This document shows positions 27,683 through 36,838 of a stretch of DNA of 64,000 nucleotides, piece after piece. The stretch lies in contig OY969816.1 of assembly GCA_963703385.1 (NCBI GenBank), forward strand, positions 3,286,001 to 3,350,000. Direction: 5' to 3'. The notes beneath the pieces were generated by a model that worked only from the letters and a program-made list of their open reading frames with translations, was not told the origin of the DNA and ran no database searches. Position 1 is the first letter of the stretch, and each line of letters begins with the position of its first letter. Made by a program: the position numbers and the translations under genes. This DNA is from Rhodoblastus sp963703385. GTDB taxonomy: Bacteria > Pseudomonadota > Alphaproteobacteria > Rhizobiales > Beijerinckiaceae.

Positions 27683-30562
27683 GTGCGCCTGTTCCGTCCA
27701 GTTCTCCTGCTGCTGCCGCTGCTTTTCGCGCTCTTCGGGCTTCGTCCCGCCAGCGCGGTTGAAGCGGCGCGCGTGCCGCCGGACGCCCAGGCGATCGACC
27801 TCACCCGTTGGGTTGAGAAATATTCCAACCAGGGCGACCGCATCCAGGTTTCGACCGCTCCCGGCCCGGACGGCGTCATCCGCCGTATTGAAGTCCATGC
27901 GCGCAACGCCGGCGCCCATCCGTCCTGGATCGTGTTCGCGCTGACCAATGACACCGACGAGCAGATGGAGCGACTGATTGTCGCGCCGCATTTCCGCATG
28001 GCCGGATCGGGCGTGATCTGGCCTGACCTCGGCTCGGAGCGAATCACCGAAATCACCGCCAGCCAAGGCATCCCACCTGAGAAAGAGGATGTAGATGAGG
28101 CGGACGTTTTTCGCCTCACCCTCGACCCGGGCGCAACCGTCACCTACGTGGCCGAGCTGAAGACGCCCAAATTGCCGCAGCTCTATCTTTGGGAGCCGGA
28201 CGCCTACAAGGACAAGACCACCGATTTAACGCTCTACAAAGGCATCGTCATCGGCGTCGCGGGCTTGCTGGCCCTGTTTCTGACCGTTGTCTTCGTCGTT
28301 AAAGGCGCGGTGATTTTCCCAGCGGCGGCGGCCCTGGCCTGGGCGGTCCTCGCCTATATCTCGATCGATTTCGGATTCTGGTCCAAAGTATTCGGCACCC
28401 AGGTCGAAGCTGACCGCATTTGGCGCGCCGGGGCCGAAACCGTCCTCGCCGCCACCATGGTCGTCTTCCTATTCGCCTATCTCAACCTCGGCCGCTGGCA
28501 TGTCCGCGCCTCACATGTCGCAGGGGTTTGGTTGGCCTTTCTGATCGCCTTGGTCGGCCTGGCTGTTTACGACCCTCCGATCGCCGCCGGCATCGCCCGA
28601 ATTTCCTTGGCCGCCACCGCCGGGGTCGGTTTCGTGCTCGTCATCTATCTCGCCACCCATGGCGTCGAGCGCGCGGTCATGCTGATCCCGACCTGGCTGC
28701 TGCTGGTGGTCTGGGTCGTGGCGGCAGGCTTCGTCGTCAATGGTTCGATCGCCAACGACCTCGCGGCGCCCGCGCTGCTTGGCGGCCTCGTCCTCGTTGT
28801 CATGCTGATCGGCTTCACCATCATGCAGAGCGCCTTCGCCGGCGGCGGCGGCCATGGCGCGATCAGCGACGTCGAGCGCAAGGCGCTCGCGCTCACGGGC
28901 GCCAATGACATTATCTATGACTGGGACGTCGTGAACGACCGCGTTTACGTCAGTCCCGAGATCGAGGAGCAACTCGGCGTGCGGCGCGGCGATCTCGAAG
29001 GTCCGGCTTCGTCCTGGCTCAGCCTTCTTCATCCGCTTGAGCGCGACCGCTACCGGGCCTGTCTCGACACTGTTCTCCAACAGCGCCGCGGCCGGATCGC
29101 GCAGGATTTCCGATTCCACGCCAGCGACGGACAGTATTTCTGGTTCCGTCTGCGCGCCCGCCCCGTTGTTGGGCAGGACGGCGAAGTCGTACGGCTCGTT
29201 GGCACATTGACCGACGTCACCAACCAAAAAAATGCCTTCGAGCAACTCCTGCACGACGCGGTCCATGACAATCTCACCGGCCTGCCCAACCGCGAAATCT
29301 TTTACGACCGGCTGGAGACGGCCCTACTTCAAGCCGGGTCTGACGCCGACAATCGGCCCACCGTGCTTTGCGTGGACATCGACGGCTTCAACCGGACCGT
29401 TCGGACCGTCGGCGCTTCGGCTGGCGACTCAGTTCTGCTCACCGTCGCCCGCCGCCTCGGTCGCCTGCTTCAGACGCGCGACACTTTGGCTCGAATTTCC
29501 GGGGACACTTTCGCGGTGATTCTGGCTACCGAAGCGACGACCGAACAGATCGTCCATCTGGCCGACCGTATCAGGCGTACAGTTTCAATTCCGATTACTT
29601 TCGCCAATCGTGAAATTCCACTCGGCGTCTCGATTGGCGTCGCGCTATTCGACCCGCAATGGCATCCCAAGGGCGACGAAATGCTCCAGGACGCAGAGAT
29701 CGCAATGCGCTTCGCCAAACGTGAAGGCGGCGGACGGGTCGAAGTGTTCCGGCCGTCGATGCGCGCGCAAGGCGCCAATCGCCGGGCTCTGGAAGGGGAA
29801 TTGCGCCGGGCGATCGACAGTGACGAAATAAAATTGTTTTTCCAGCCGATCGTGCGGCTCGACGACCGCACTGTCGCCGGCTTCGAAGCGCTGTTGCGTT
29901 GGGAGCATCCGCGACTCGGGCGGGTCGACGCCAGCGAGTTCCTTCCGCTCGCCGAGGAGAGCGGCCTGATCGTCGATATCGGTCTGTTCGCCATCCAGCG
30001 CGCGGCGCGCGAACTTGCCGCTTGGCAGAAAGCGCTCGACGTCGATCCTCCGTTTTTCGCTTCCGTGGATATTTCTTCGCGGAAAATCTTGCGTCACGAC
30101 CTGCTTGCCGACGTGAAGAACGTTCTGAGCCGGGTCAGCATTCTGCCCGGATCGCTCAAGCTAGGGCTCAGTGAAGCGTTGGTGATGGAAAATCCCGAAT
30201 ATGCCGCGCAGATACTTGGACGCCTCAAGGAGCTGGGCGCCGGCCTGACTCTCACGCGCTTCGGCTCGGGCTATTCGTCGCTGGCCTATCTCCAGCGTTT
30301 CCCCTTCGACATGATCCGGATCGACCGCGGCTTGGCGCCTCAGGACCCGGTGACGAATTGCGCGGCGATGCTGCGCTCGCTGGTCACACTCGCTCATGAT
30401 TTTGGCATGGAGGCGATTACCGAGGGCGCAGAGAACGAATCGGACGTGATCGAATTCTCCCAAATCGGTTGCGAATATGCGTTGGGTTTCGCTTTCGGCG
30501 CGCCGCTCAGCGCAGCGGAAGCCCGCAAACTGGTGGGCGCGGCGGCCGAACCCGCCATTTGA
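27683..30562 (+). CDS. Membrane-bound degenerate GGDEF-EAL protein with PAS domain
   Basis: A 959-residue protein: signal peptide (1-25), periplasmic domain (to about 180), about seven membrane helices (185-380), a PAS sensor domain (about 400-515), GGDEF (about 525-690) and EAL (705-950). The GGDEF motif is replaced by SGDTF (606-610), so diguanylate cyclase activity is unlikely. EALLRW (E735) is present in the EAL domain, but the usual DDFGTGYSS reads TRFGSGYSS and other metal ligands differ, so phosphodiesterase activity is doubtful. It may act as a c-di-GMP receptor or signalling scaffold. GTG start, weak ribosome site. Confidence 0.88.
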   Translation: MRLFRPVLLLLPLLFALFGLRPASAVEAARVPPDAQAIDLTRWVEKYSNQGDRIQVSTAPGPDGVIRRIEVHARNAGAHPSWIVFALTNDTDEQMERLIVAPHFRMAGSGVIWPDLGSERITEITASQGIPPEKEDVDEADVFRLTLDPGATVTYVAELKTPKLPQLYLWEPDAYKDKTTDLTLYKGIVIGVAGLLALFLTVVFVVKGAVIFPAAAALAWAVLAYISIDFGFWSKVFGTQVEADRIWRAGAETVLAATMVVFLFAYLNLGRWHVRASHVAGVWLAFLIALVGLAVYDPPIAAGIARISLAATAGVGFVLVIYLATHGVERAVMLIPTWLLLVVWVVAAGFVVNGSIANDLAAPALLGGLVLVVMLIGFTIMQSAFAGGGGHGAISDVERKALALTGANDIIYDWDVVNDRVYVSPEIEEQLGVRRGDLEGPASSWLSLLHPLERDRYRACLDTVLQQRRGRIAQDFRFHASDGQYFWFRLRARPVVGQDGEVVRLVGTLTDVTNQKNAFEQLLHDAVHDNLTGLPNREIFYDRLETALLQAGSDADNRPTVLCVDIDGFNRTVRTVGASAGDSVLLTVARRLGRLLQTRDTLARISGDTFAVILATEATTEQIVHLADRIRRTVSIPITFANREIPLGVSIGVALFDPQWHPKGDEMLQDAEIAMRFAKREGGGRVEVFRPSMRAQGANRRALEGELRRAIDSDEIKLFFQPIVRLDDRTVAGFEALLRWEHPRLGRVDASEFLPLAEESGLIVDIGLFAIQRAARELAAWQKALDVDPPFFASVDISSRKILRHDLLADVKNVLSRVSILPGSLKLGLSEALVMENPEYAAQILGRLKELGAGLTLTRFGSGYSSLAYLQRFPFDMIRIDRGLAPQDPVTNCAAMLRSLVTLAHDFGMEAITEGAENESDVIEFSQIGCEYALGFAFGAPLSAAEARKLVGAAAEPAI

Positions 30563-31159
30563 TCAAGCGTGGCCCGCCTCGTCGGCCAAAAAGCGCAAAT
30601 CGACCCCGATGACGCCCAACGCATGTTCATATTTCATCTCATGCTCAGGGTCGAACAGGAGGGTGGAATCCGCCGGGCAAATCATCCAGCTGTTGGCGAG
30701 AATTTCCTGTTCGAGCTGTCCGGGCGACCAGCCAGCATAGCCCAGTGCCAGGACCGCCTTGCGGGGGCCGTCCCCTTGGGCGATGGCGCGCAGAACGTCG
30801 AGCGTCGCGGTCATCGAAACGCTCTCATCGATCCTCATGGTGGCGTCGTCGGCGCGGTAATCCGCCGAATGCAGCACGAAACCGCGACTGGCGTCCACCG
30901 GGCCGCCGGAAAGAACGCGCTGGTCGCCGACGGTTTCAGCGAGGCGAGGCGCGTCGGAGGAATCGATCACCTTGAGTTGAAGCAGAAGATCGACCAAATT
31001 GACGCCCGGCGCGGGATGATTGACGATGATTCCCATCGCGCCTTCTTCGGAATGTGCGCAGACATAGACCACCGATCGGTTGAAATGGACGTCCTGCAGA
31101 CTGGGCATGGCGACAAGGCACTTGCCTTCAAGAAACGGGCCCGGACCGGATGTATTCAC
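30563..31159 (-). CDS. YqgE/AlgH family protein
   Basis: A 198-residue member of the UPF0301 (YqgE/AlgH) family: FLEGKCLVAMPSLQD, FNRSVVYVCAHSEEGAMGIIVNHP and the GYAGWSPGQLEQE block are diagnostic. The molecular role is not established. An upstream ATG at 31258 would overlap the divergent neighbour; the GTG at 31159 has an AGGAAAGG element seven bases upstream and begins where the family begins, so it is preferred. Confidence 0.92.
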   Translation of the reverse strand: MNTSGPGPFLEGKCLVAMPSLQDVHFNRSVVYVCAHSEEGAMGIIVNHPAPGVNLVDLLLQLKVIDSSDAPRLAETVGDQRVLSGGPVDASRGFVLHSADYRADDATMRIDESVSMTATLDVLRAIAQGDGPRKAVLALGYAGWSPGQLEQEILANSWMICPADSTLLFDPEHEMKYEHALGVIGVDLRFLADEAGHA

Positions 31160-31246
31160 TTTGACGCCTTTCCTACGTGTCCCGGCCCGTCCGGCGGAAA
31201 GGCCGGCCGCCGGCGCCACGCGCGGTATGAGGAGATATGCTAAAGG

Positions 31247-32080
31247 ATGAGCGCGCAATGTGAAGCCCCTTCATGGTTGCGGAGTCTTCGTAACGCCGGA
31301 TTGACGGTCTCACTCGCGCTGGCTTTGTTTACGCCTGCGCGCGCAGGCGACTGGGTCGCCGGGTCGAAATCCGAGGCGCGGGTAGTCGACGGCGGTTTTT
31401 TGGACGGCGCACGCTATGCTTTCGTCCAGATTCGCCTCGCGGGCGCGGCGGTGACCTACTGGCGCGATCCGGGCGAGGCGGGTTCGCCGCCGACCTTCGA
31501 TTTCGCCGGTTCCGACAACCTTGGCGACGCGGCGACCTTTTATCCTCAGCCGGCGCGGATCAGCGAAGACGGTTCGATCGCTTTTGGCTACCAGCATGAG
31601 GTCATATTCCCGATTCGCGTCATGCCGGCCGACCCAGCCAAGGCGGTGACCCTGGCGCTAAAACTCGATTACGCGGTCTGCGACAAGATCTGCATCCCGG
31701 TTCACGCCCAGTTGAGCGGCGTCTTCGACCCACAGCCACAGGCGCCGGATAGCGCGTTACTGGCTGACGCGATGAAGAACGTGCCCAAGCCCCTCGACGG
31801 CGAGGCGGCTGCGAAGGAGGCGAGCGTTGTGCCGGCGCCGCCGGCAGATGGCAAGGCGCAATGGCTGGTCACGATAAATGATGGCGACGCCCGCGACTTT
31901 TTCGTCGAACCGCCTGCCGGCTTTTATTTCGATGTCAAGCCGGCGGCCAGGAAAAATGCCTTTCTCCTGGCGATGATCGAGCATCCAGCGAAGCGAATGC
32001 GGCCTGAAGCGCCGTTGCGCGTGACCATCGCCGGCCCATCGCCCGTCGAGTTCGACCTCGTCCTGCCTGCCAAGAATTGA
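31247..32080 (+). CDS. Periplasmic DsbD-alpha-like (thiol:disulfide interchange N-terminal domain) protein
   Basis: A 277-residue protein with a signal peptide ending near residue 33 (FTPARA). The immunoglobulin-like domain resembles the N-terminal, substrate-facing domain of DsbD; its two conserved cysteines are C145 and C149 in AVCDKICIP. The membrane and thioredoxin domains of DsbD are absent. It probably takes electrons from a separate CcdA/DsbD-type partner and reduces periplasmic disulfides. rsmE overlaps its stop by one base. Confidence 0.85.
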   Translation: MSAQCEAPSWLRSLRNAGLTVSLALALFTPARAGDWVAGSKSEARVVDGGFLDGARYAFVQIRLAGAAVTYWRDPGEAGSPPTFDFAGSDNLGDAATFYPQPARISEDGSIAFGYQHEVIFPIRVMPADPAKAVTLALKLDYAVCDKICIPVHAQLSGVFDPQPQAPDSALLADAMKNVPKPLDGEAAAKEASVVPAPPADGKAQWLVTINDGDARDFFVEPPAGFYFDVKPAARKNAFLLAMIEHPAKRMRPEAPLRVTIAGPSPVEFDLVLPAKN

Positions 32081-32829
32081 TGTCTCGCCTCGACTTCACC
32101 AGCCATCGCCTGTTCACGCCCGCCCCACTCGCAACTGGCGTGGTGGTCGAGACCACGTGCCAACAGGCCAATTATCTCGTCAATGTCCTGCGGCTAGGCG
32201 AAGGCGCGCGGCTGCTCGTCTTCAACGGATGCGATGGCGAATGGCAAGCGGCGCTGGCGAATCCGGGCAAGAAAGCCGTCAAGCTTCGCATCGAGGCGCA
32301 GGTCCGACCGCAAGAAGGTCTGCCTGATCTTGATTACCTGTTCGCGCCGCTCAAACACGCCCGGCTCGATTACATGGCCCAAAAGGCGGTCGAAATGGGG
32401 GCGCGGCGGCTGCGTCCGGTTTTGACCCGGCGAACCCAGGCGAGCCGAATTAATCTTGAACGAATGCGCGCCAATGCGGTCGAAGCCGCCGAGCAATGCG
32501 GACTGCTCGCCCTTGCCGAGGTTCTGGAGCAGGAAAAACTCAAGACGGCCATGGCGAATTGGCCTGTCGACCGCTTGCTGATCTTTTGCGACGAGGCGGC
32601 GGATATAGCCGATCCGATCGAGGCTGTGCGTCAGGCGGGCGCGGGTTTTTCCAAATTTGCGGTTCTGGTCGGCCCCGAAGGCGGATTCGACGACAGCGAA
32701 CGCGCCTGTCTTTCGCGGATCGCGCCCGGCATTCGCATATCCCTTGGACCCCGGGTGCTGCGCGCGGATACGGCGGCGGTGGCGGCGCTCACCCTAGTCC
32801 AGGCGATTCTTGGCGACTGGCGCGGATGA
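32080..32829 (+). CDS. rsmE: 16S rRNA (uracil(1498)-N(3))-methyltransferase
   Basis: A 249-residue SPOUT-class methyltransferase. The KHARLDYMAQKAVEMGARRL and AAEQCGLLALAEV blocks and the SAM-binding knot segment LVGPEGGFDDSE ... SLGPRVLRADTA identify RsmE, which methylates U1498 of 16S rRNA. ATG at 32080 shares a base with the preceding stop (TGATG). rsmE close to gshA is usual in Rhizobiales. Confidence 0.95.
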   Translation: MSRLDFTSHRLFTPAPLATGVVVETTCQQANYLVNVLRLGEGARLLVFNGCDGEWQAALANPGKKAVKLRIEAQVRPQEGLPDLDYLFAPLKHARLDYMAQKAVEMGARRLRPVLTRRTQASRINLERMRANAVEAAEQCGLLALAEVLEQEKLKTAMANWPVDRLLIFCDEAADIADPIEAVRQAGAGFSKFAVLVGPEGGFDDSERACLSRIAPGIRISLGPRVLRADTAAVAALTLVQAILGDWRG

Positions 32830-32907
32830 AATTGGGATCCGCTCCCCAGACGACATGATCTCGCCATCATGTTGGGGTCAAAACGAAGCATGACAGAGAG
32901 ATTCGTG

Positions 32908-33198
32908 ATGACCGGAAAACCACGGGAATCAGCGACCGCGCGCCGCCTGCTCGTTGGGTTCGCTCTGACGCTCGCCGGCGTGTTCGCGCCCATTTCCTCG
33001 CTGGCGGCGGAAGATTTTTTCCAGATGAACCCGCTCTTCGCGCTCCCGGCGTCCTTGTTCGGAGGCGAAACCCGCGTTCCGGCCGCCCGGCTGACCGTCG
33101 CCAATCCGGCGCACGCCCATTATATCGCCGGTCACGCCCCCAACGGGGCGCCGGAAGGTCGCCTCCGTTTGCGGTCCGTCGCCTTTGGCGGGATGTAA
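32908..33198 (+). CDS. Small secreted hypothetical protein
   Basis: A protein of about 96 residues beginning MTGKPRESATARRLLVGFAL, with a predicted signal peptide ending near SLAAED. The mature part (FFQMNPLFALPASLFGGET..) has no recognisable domain. An AGAGAG element lies ten bases before the ATG at 32908; frames from 32869 or 32890 are also open. It ends six bases from the convergent gshA stop. Confidence 0.5.
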   Translation: MTGKPRESATARRLLVGFALTLAGVFAPISSLAAEDFFQMNPLFALPASLFGGETRVPAARLTVANPAHAHYIAGHAPNGAPEGRLRLRSVAFGGM

Positions 33199-33203
33199 TC
33201 AGT

Positions 33204-34589
33204 TTAGAAAATGCATTCCCCGAAGGCCGGCAGGACGCTTTCTTCCCAGGCGCCATGATAGAGCGCCAGCCGCTTCTGCGCCAGATTTTCACCTGTTTCG
33301 GCGATCTCCTCCAAAGCTGCGAGATATTGTGTTTCGTCCCGGCCCGCGGAGTCGAGGCGGTTGCGGCGCCCAAGTCCCGCGCGCGCCAGCGGCAGGATGT
33401 CGAGCGCCAGCTCCCGCAGGCTACGGCGGCGGATTTTCGCCGCCAAACCCTCGCGTGGTACAGCTTTCCGCAGCTCATCGCGGTCCTGCACGTCAAAATC
33501 CTTCACCAGATCCCAGGCGGCGGCGCTCGCCTCGCGATCGTAGAACAGGCCAGCGCATAGAGCCGTGAAGGCGAGAATATGGGCGCGCGGTCCGACATCA
33601 GCGCCCCGCATTTCCATATAACGTTTGAGGCGCACTTCCGGAAAAATCGTCGAAAGATGGTTGGCCCAGTCCGAGATCGTGGCGCGTTCTCCGGGCAGTT
33701 GCGGAAGCTTCCCGACCAGCAGGTCGCGGAAAGAAGCGCCGGCGACATCGTGATAATGATCGCCGCGCTTGACGAAATACATCGGAGCGTCAAGCGCATA
33801 ATCAACATAGCGCTCAAAACCCATGCCCGGCTCGAAGACGAAAGGCAGCATGCCGGTGCGATCCGGGTCGGTTTCAGTCCAGATATGCGAGCGCATCGAC
33901 AGAAAGCCGTTGGGCTTGCCATCGCTGAAGGGCGAATTTGCGAAGAGCGCGGTGAACAGGGGCTGAAGGCTCAAGGCCAGCCGCATTTTCGCGACCATGT
34001 CGGTTTCAGAGGCGAAATCGATATTGGTCTGCACGGTCGAAGTGCGAAACATCATGTCGAGACCGAGCCGCCCGACCTTTGGCATGTAGCGCGCCATGAT
34101 CCGGTAACGCTGCTTGGGCATCACCGGCGTATCTTCGCGACGCCACAACGGACTCATGCCAAGATCGAGAAAATCGACCCCCAGCCTTTTACTGATCGGC
34201 GCAAGGGCGGCGAAATGGGCGACAAGTTCTGCGCGGGCCTGATGAACATCCTCCACTGGAGCGCCCGACAATTCAAACTGGCCGCCGGGCTCGATTGAGA
34301 CGGCGCCGCCGGTGGTCGGTTCGTAAAGTCCGATCAACGCGCCGGCATCCTCGATCCGCTCCCAGCCTGACGTTACGCACAGCCCTTCGAGCAGGGCGTG
34401 GACGCCTTCACGGCCAAGCTCCGGACGGCCCTCGTAAGGCAAAGGAGAACAGTCGGCGCGATAGAAGGGAATCTTTTCGTGTTCGGTCCCGATCCGGAAC
34501 GGTCCCTCCGGCTTGCAGCCGGCCTCCAGCCAACCGACGAGTTCGTCGCGCGACGAAACGATTTGCTGATCTACCAGGTCACGCGCCAT
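33204..34589 (-). CDS. gshA: Glutamate--cysteine ligase (plant/alphaproteobacterial type)
   Basis: A 461-residue class 3 (GCS2-type) glutamate-cysteine ligase with the FRIGTEHEK, IEPGGQFELSGAP and MMFRTSTVQTNIDF blocks typical of the Rhizobiales/plant enzyme. It makes gamma-glutamylcysteine, the first step of glutathione synthesis in the cytosol. gshB is not in the window. A run of five AACGCC hexanucleotides lies 43-72 bp upstream of the start. Confidence 0.96.
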   Translation of the reverse strand: MARDLVDQQIVSSRDELVGWLEAGCKPEGPFRIGTEHEKIPFYRADCSPLPYEGRPELGREGVHALLEGLCVTSGWERIEDAGALIGLYEPTTGGAVSIEPGGQFELSGAPVEDVHQARAELVAHFAALAPISKRLGVDFLDLGMSPLWRREDTPVMPKQRYRIMARYMPKVGRLGLDMMFRTSTVQTNIDFASETDMVAKMRLALSLQPLFTALFANSPFSDGKPNGFLSMRSHIWTETDPDRTGMLPFVFEPGMGFERYVDYALDAPMYFVKRGDHYHDVAGASFRDLLVGKLPQLPGERATISDWANHLSTIFPEVRLKRYMEMRGADVGPRAHILAFTALCAGLFYDREASAAAWDLVKDFDVQDRDELRKAVPREGLAAKIRRRSLRELALDILPLARAGLGRRNRLDSAGRDETQYLAALEEIAETGENLAQKRLALYHGAWEESVLPAFGECIF

Positions 34590-34631
34590 GTGCGGCTTTC
34601 AGAAGGAGTTCCTCGCCCGACGCTGGCCCTG

Positions 34632-34661
34632 GGCGTTGGCGTTGGCGTTGGCGTTGGCGTT
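34632..34661. repeat. Hexanucleotide repeat (GGCGTT)5 upstream of gshA
   Basis: Five perfect GGCGTT units from 34632 to 34661, followed by a degenerate GTT. The array lies in the presumed promoter or leader region of gshA (start 34589, minus strand). Arrays of this kind change length by replication slippage and could alter promoter spacing. Confidence 0.9.
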
Positions 34662-34796
34662 GTTAAACCTTTGCAGCGCGCGCCGCAATTGCAAGCCGGG
34701 ATTATCCTGACCTGCGCTTTTTTGCCAGCAACGGTTGGATAAGCGTTGGATTGGCGACGCGCAAGAGGCGACGGGATCATTCAAATTCGGAGCCGC

Positions 34797-36668
34797 TTAT
34801 TCGGCGGCGCCCTGAACAATATCCTGACTTTCCGGCGTCAGGCCACGCGACGCGCCGGCTGGCCGGACCAGGGGTTCAGGCCGAAAGCGTGGCGCGTCCG
34901 GCGGAACGAACGGCAGCGGCGCGCCGCCCGCCTTCTGGATCACGAGCCGTTCCAAATCGCGCGCTCGGGCCGCCTCCACCGCCTCGCGGCCAGCGTCGGG
35001 GTCGCCATGCAATTCATTTATCGCCGCGCCGCCGAAACTCAACGCTGATTCCAGGGTTTCGCGAATCTGGTAATCGGCCCCGCGTTCAAGCAGGCTGATC
35101 GCATGGATGCGGTCGTAAGCTCGCGCAAAAATTTTCGCGACCGGAAAATTGTCGCGCGCCAGGGCTACGATCTTATCGGCTGTTTCGCGGTCGCCGACAC
35201 AGATGGCGATGATCCGCGCTTCGTTCGCGCCCGCGGCGCGCAACACATCGAGCCGGCGGCCGTCGCCATAAAAAACCTTGAAGCCGAACTTCCCCGCGTC
35301 ACGAATGCGCCTGACCGAGGAATCGATCACCGTCACGTCAATGCGCTCGGCAAGCAGAGGCTGGACCGCGATCTGGCCGAAGCGCCCGAACCCGATGATC
35401 AGCACCTTCGCGCGCCGCTCCCTCGGCGCGGACGGCTGAGGAAGCATGGCGGCGCCTTTGGCGGACGATGCGCGGCGCTCGGAACGGACGGCGACGAATT
35501 CGGATCCTTTGGCGAAAAACGGGCCGGCCACCATGGTGATCGCGGCAAGCGCTGACAGCAGGCTCAATTCTTTGGTCGTCATCAGGCCGGCCGCCGCCGC
35601 GAGCGGGAAAATGGCGAAGGAAAATTCGCCCGCAGGAGTGAGGACGCCGGCGGCGCCCAACGAATCGCGGGCAGACGATCCTGTCAGGCGGAACAGGACG
35701 AAACCGATGACGAATTTGGCGCAAAGCACGGCGAGAGCCGCGCCGGTGAGCAGGTCGAACCGCGCCATGACCAGCCTCACATCGAGCGACATGCCCACGG
35801 AGATGAAGAACAGGCCCATCAACAGGCCGCGAAACGGTTCGATATCGGCTTCGAGCTGATGACGAAAATTGGACTCGGACAGCAGCAGGCCGGCAAGAAA
35901 GGCGCCAAGCGCCATCGACATGCCGACCGCCTCCATCAGCACCGCCGCGCCAAGGACGATGAAGAGCGCCGCAGCTGTGAGGATTTCGCGCGCGCCAACC
36001 CGCGCGAGCAACCGAAAAAAGGGGTTCAGCGCATAATGGCCGGCCAAGATGACAAAGGACAGGGCCGCGAAAACGCGTGAAATGTGAATGAGCGCGTCGT
36101 GCATCGAGCCAGCGAGCCAGGATGGGGACGCGCCGCGCCCTCCAAGCAGGGGAATGAGCGCGAGGACGGGCGCGACCGCTATGTCCTGGGCCAGAAGCAC
36201 TGCAAAGGCGCGACGGCCATATCCAGTCTGGGCGTCGCCGCGCTCTTCCAGGAGCTGCATGGCGATCGCGGTGGCGGAAAAGGCCAAGGCAAGCCCCGCC
36301 GCCAGCGCCCCTAACCTGCCGAGATGAAGATATTTTCGCGCCGCGATGGTGAGCGGCGCGGCAGTAACGATCATCTGGCCGACGCCGATCAAACCAATGT
36401 CGCGGCGCAAGGCGTAAAGCCTTTGCGGCTTGAGCGAAAGGCCGATCAGGAACAGCAGCAAGACGACGCCGAGCTGGGAAATATCGAGGATCATGCGGGC
36501 GTCGGAAATCAGCCGCAAGCCCGAAGGACCGATGACCACGCCCGCCGCGAGATAGCCGATCACCGAGCCAAGACCGAGCAATCGGAATGTGGGCGCGAAT
36601 AGGATCGCGGCGGCAAGAAGAACAAGGATCGGGACGAGGAAACTCGTCTCGCTATTCAATTCCGGCAT
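34797..36668 (-). CDS. KefC-type cation:proton antiporter (CPA2) with RCK domain
   Basis: A 623-residue transporter. The first 390 residues hold about twelve helices of the Na+/H+ exchanger fold (GYLAAGVVIGPSG, FSATAIAMQLLEERG, ALGAFLAGLLLSES). A C-terminal TrkA-N/RCK_N domain begins at VLIIGFGRFGQ (GxGxxG) and ends with DYQIRETLESAL. KefB/C proteins are glutathione-gated potassium efflux systems; the adjacent gshA makes that attractive, but gating residues were not checked. The long frame to 36779 is rejected in favour of ATG 36668, where the first helix begins. Confidence 0.88.
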   Translation of the reverse strand: MPELNSETSFLVPILVLLAAAILFAPTFRLLGLGSVIGYLAAGVVIGPSGLRLISDARMILDISQLGVVLLLFLIGLSLKPQRLYALRRDIGLIGVGQMIVTAAPLTIAARKYLHLGRLGALAAGLALAFSATAIAMQLLEERGDAQTGYGRRAFAVLLAQDIAVAPVLALIPLLGGRGASPSWLAGSMHDALIHISRVFAALSFVILAGHYALNPFFRLLARVGAREILTAAALFIVLGAAVLMEAVGMSMALGAFLAGLLLSESNFRHQLEADIEPFRGLLMGLFFISVGMSLDVRLVMARFDLLTGAALAVLCAKFVIGFVLFRLTGSSARDSLGAAGVLTPAGEFSFAIFPLAAAAGLMTTKELSLLSALAAITMVAGPFFAKGSEFVAVRSERRASSAKGAAMLPQPSAPRERRAKVLIIGFGRFGQIAVQPLLAERIDVTVIDSSVRRIRDAGKFGFKVFYGDGRRLDVLRAAGANEARIIAICVGDRETADKIVALARDNFPVAKIFARAYDRIHAISLLERGADYQIRETLESALSFGGAAINELHGDPDAGREAVEAARARDLERLVIQKAGGAPLPFVPPDAPRFRPEPLVRPAGASRGLTPESQDIVQGAAE

Positions 36669-36838
36669 GTGGCCCGTTGGGAAATTTGTCGAAGGCGGCG
36701 ATTCGCCGCGCTCGGATGGATTATGCAAACATAGAGGCGAAACGGGGGCGCTGAACGCGATTTCGTCTCCAGATTCCACGGCTTGACATCATGTGGAGCG
36801 GCGCCCACAAAAGATTGCGACGACCCGCGAGGCCCGGC

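Noticed and set aside
34629..34664. CRISPR-like array at the GGCGTT repeats
   Set aside because: Units are six bases without spacers; it is a simple sequence repeat.
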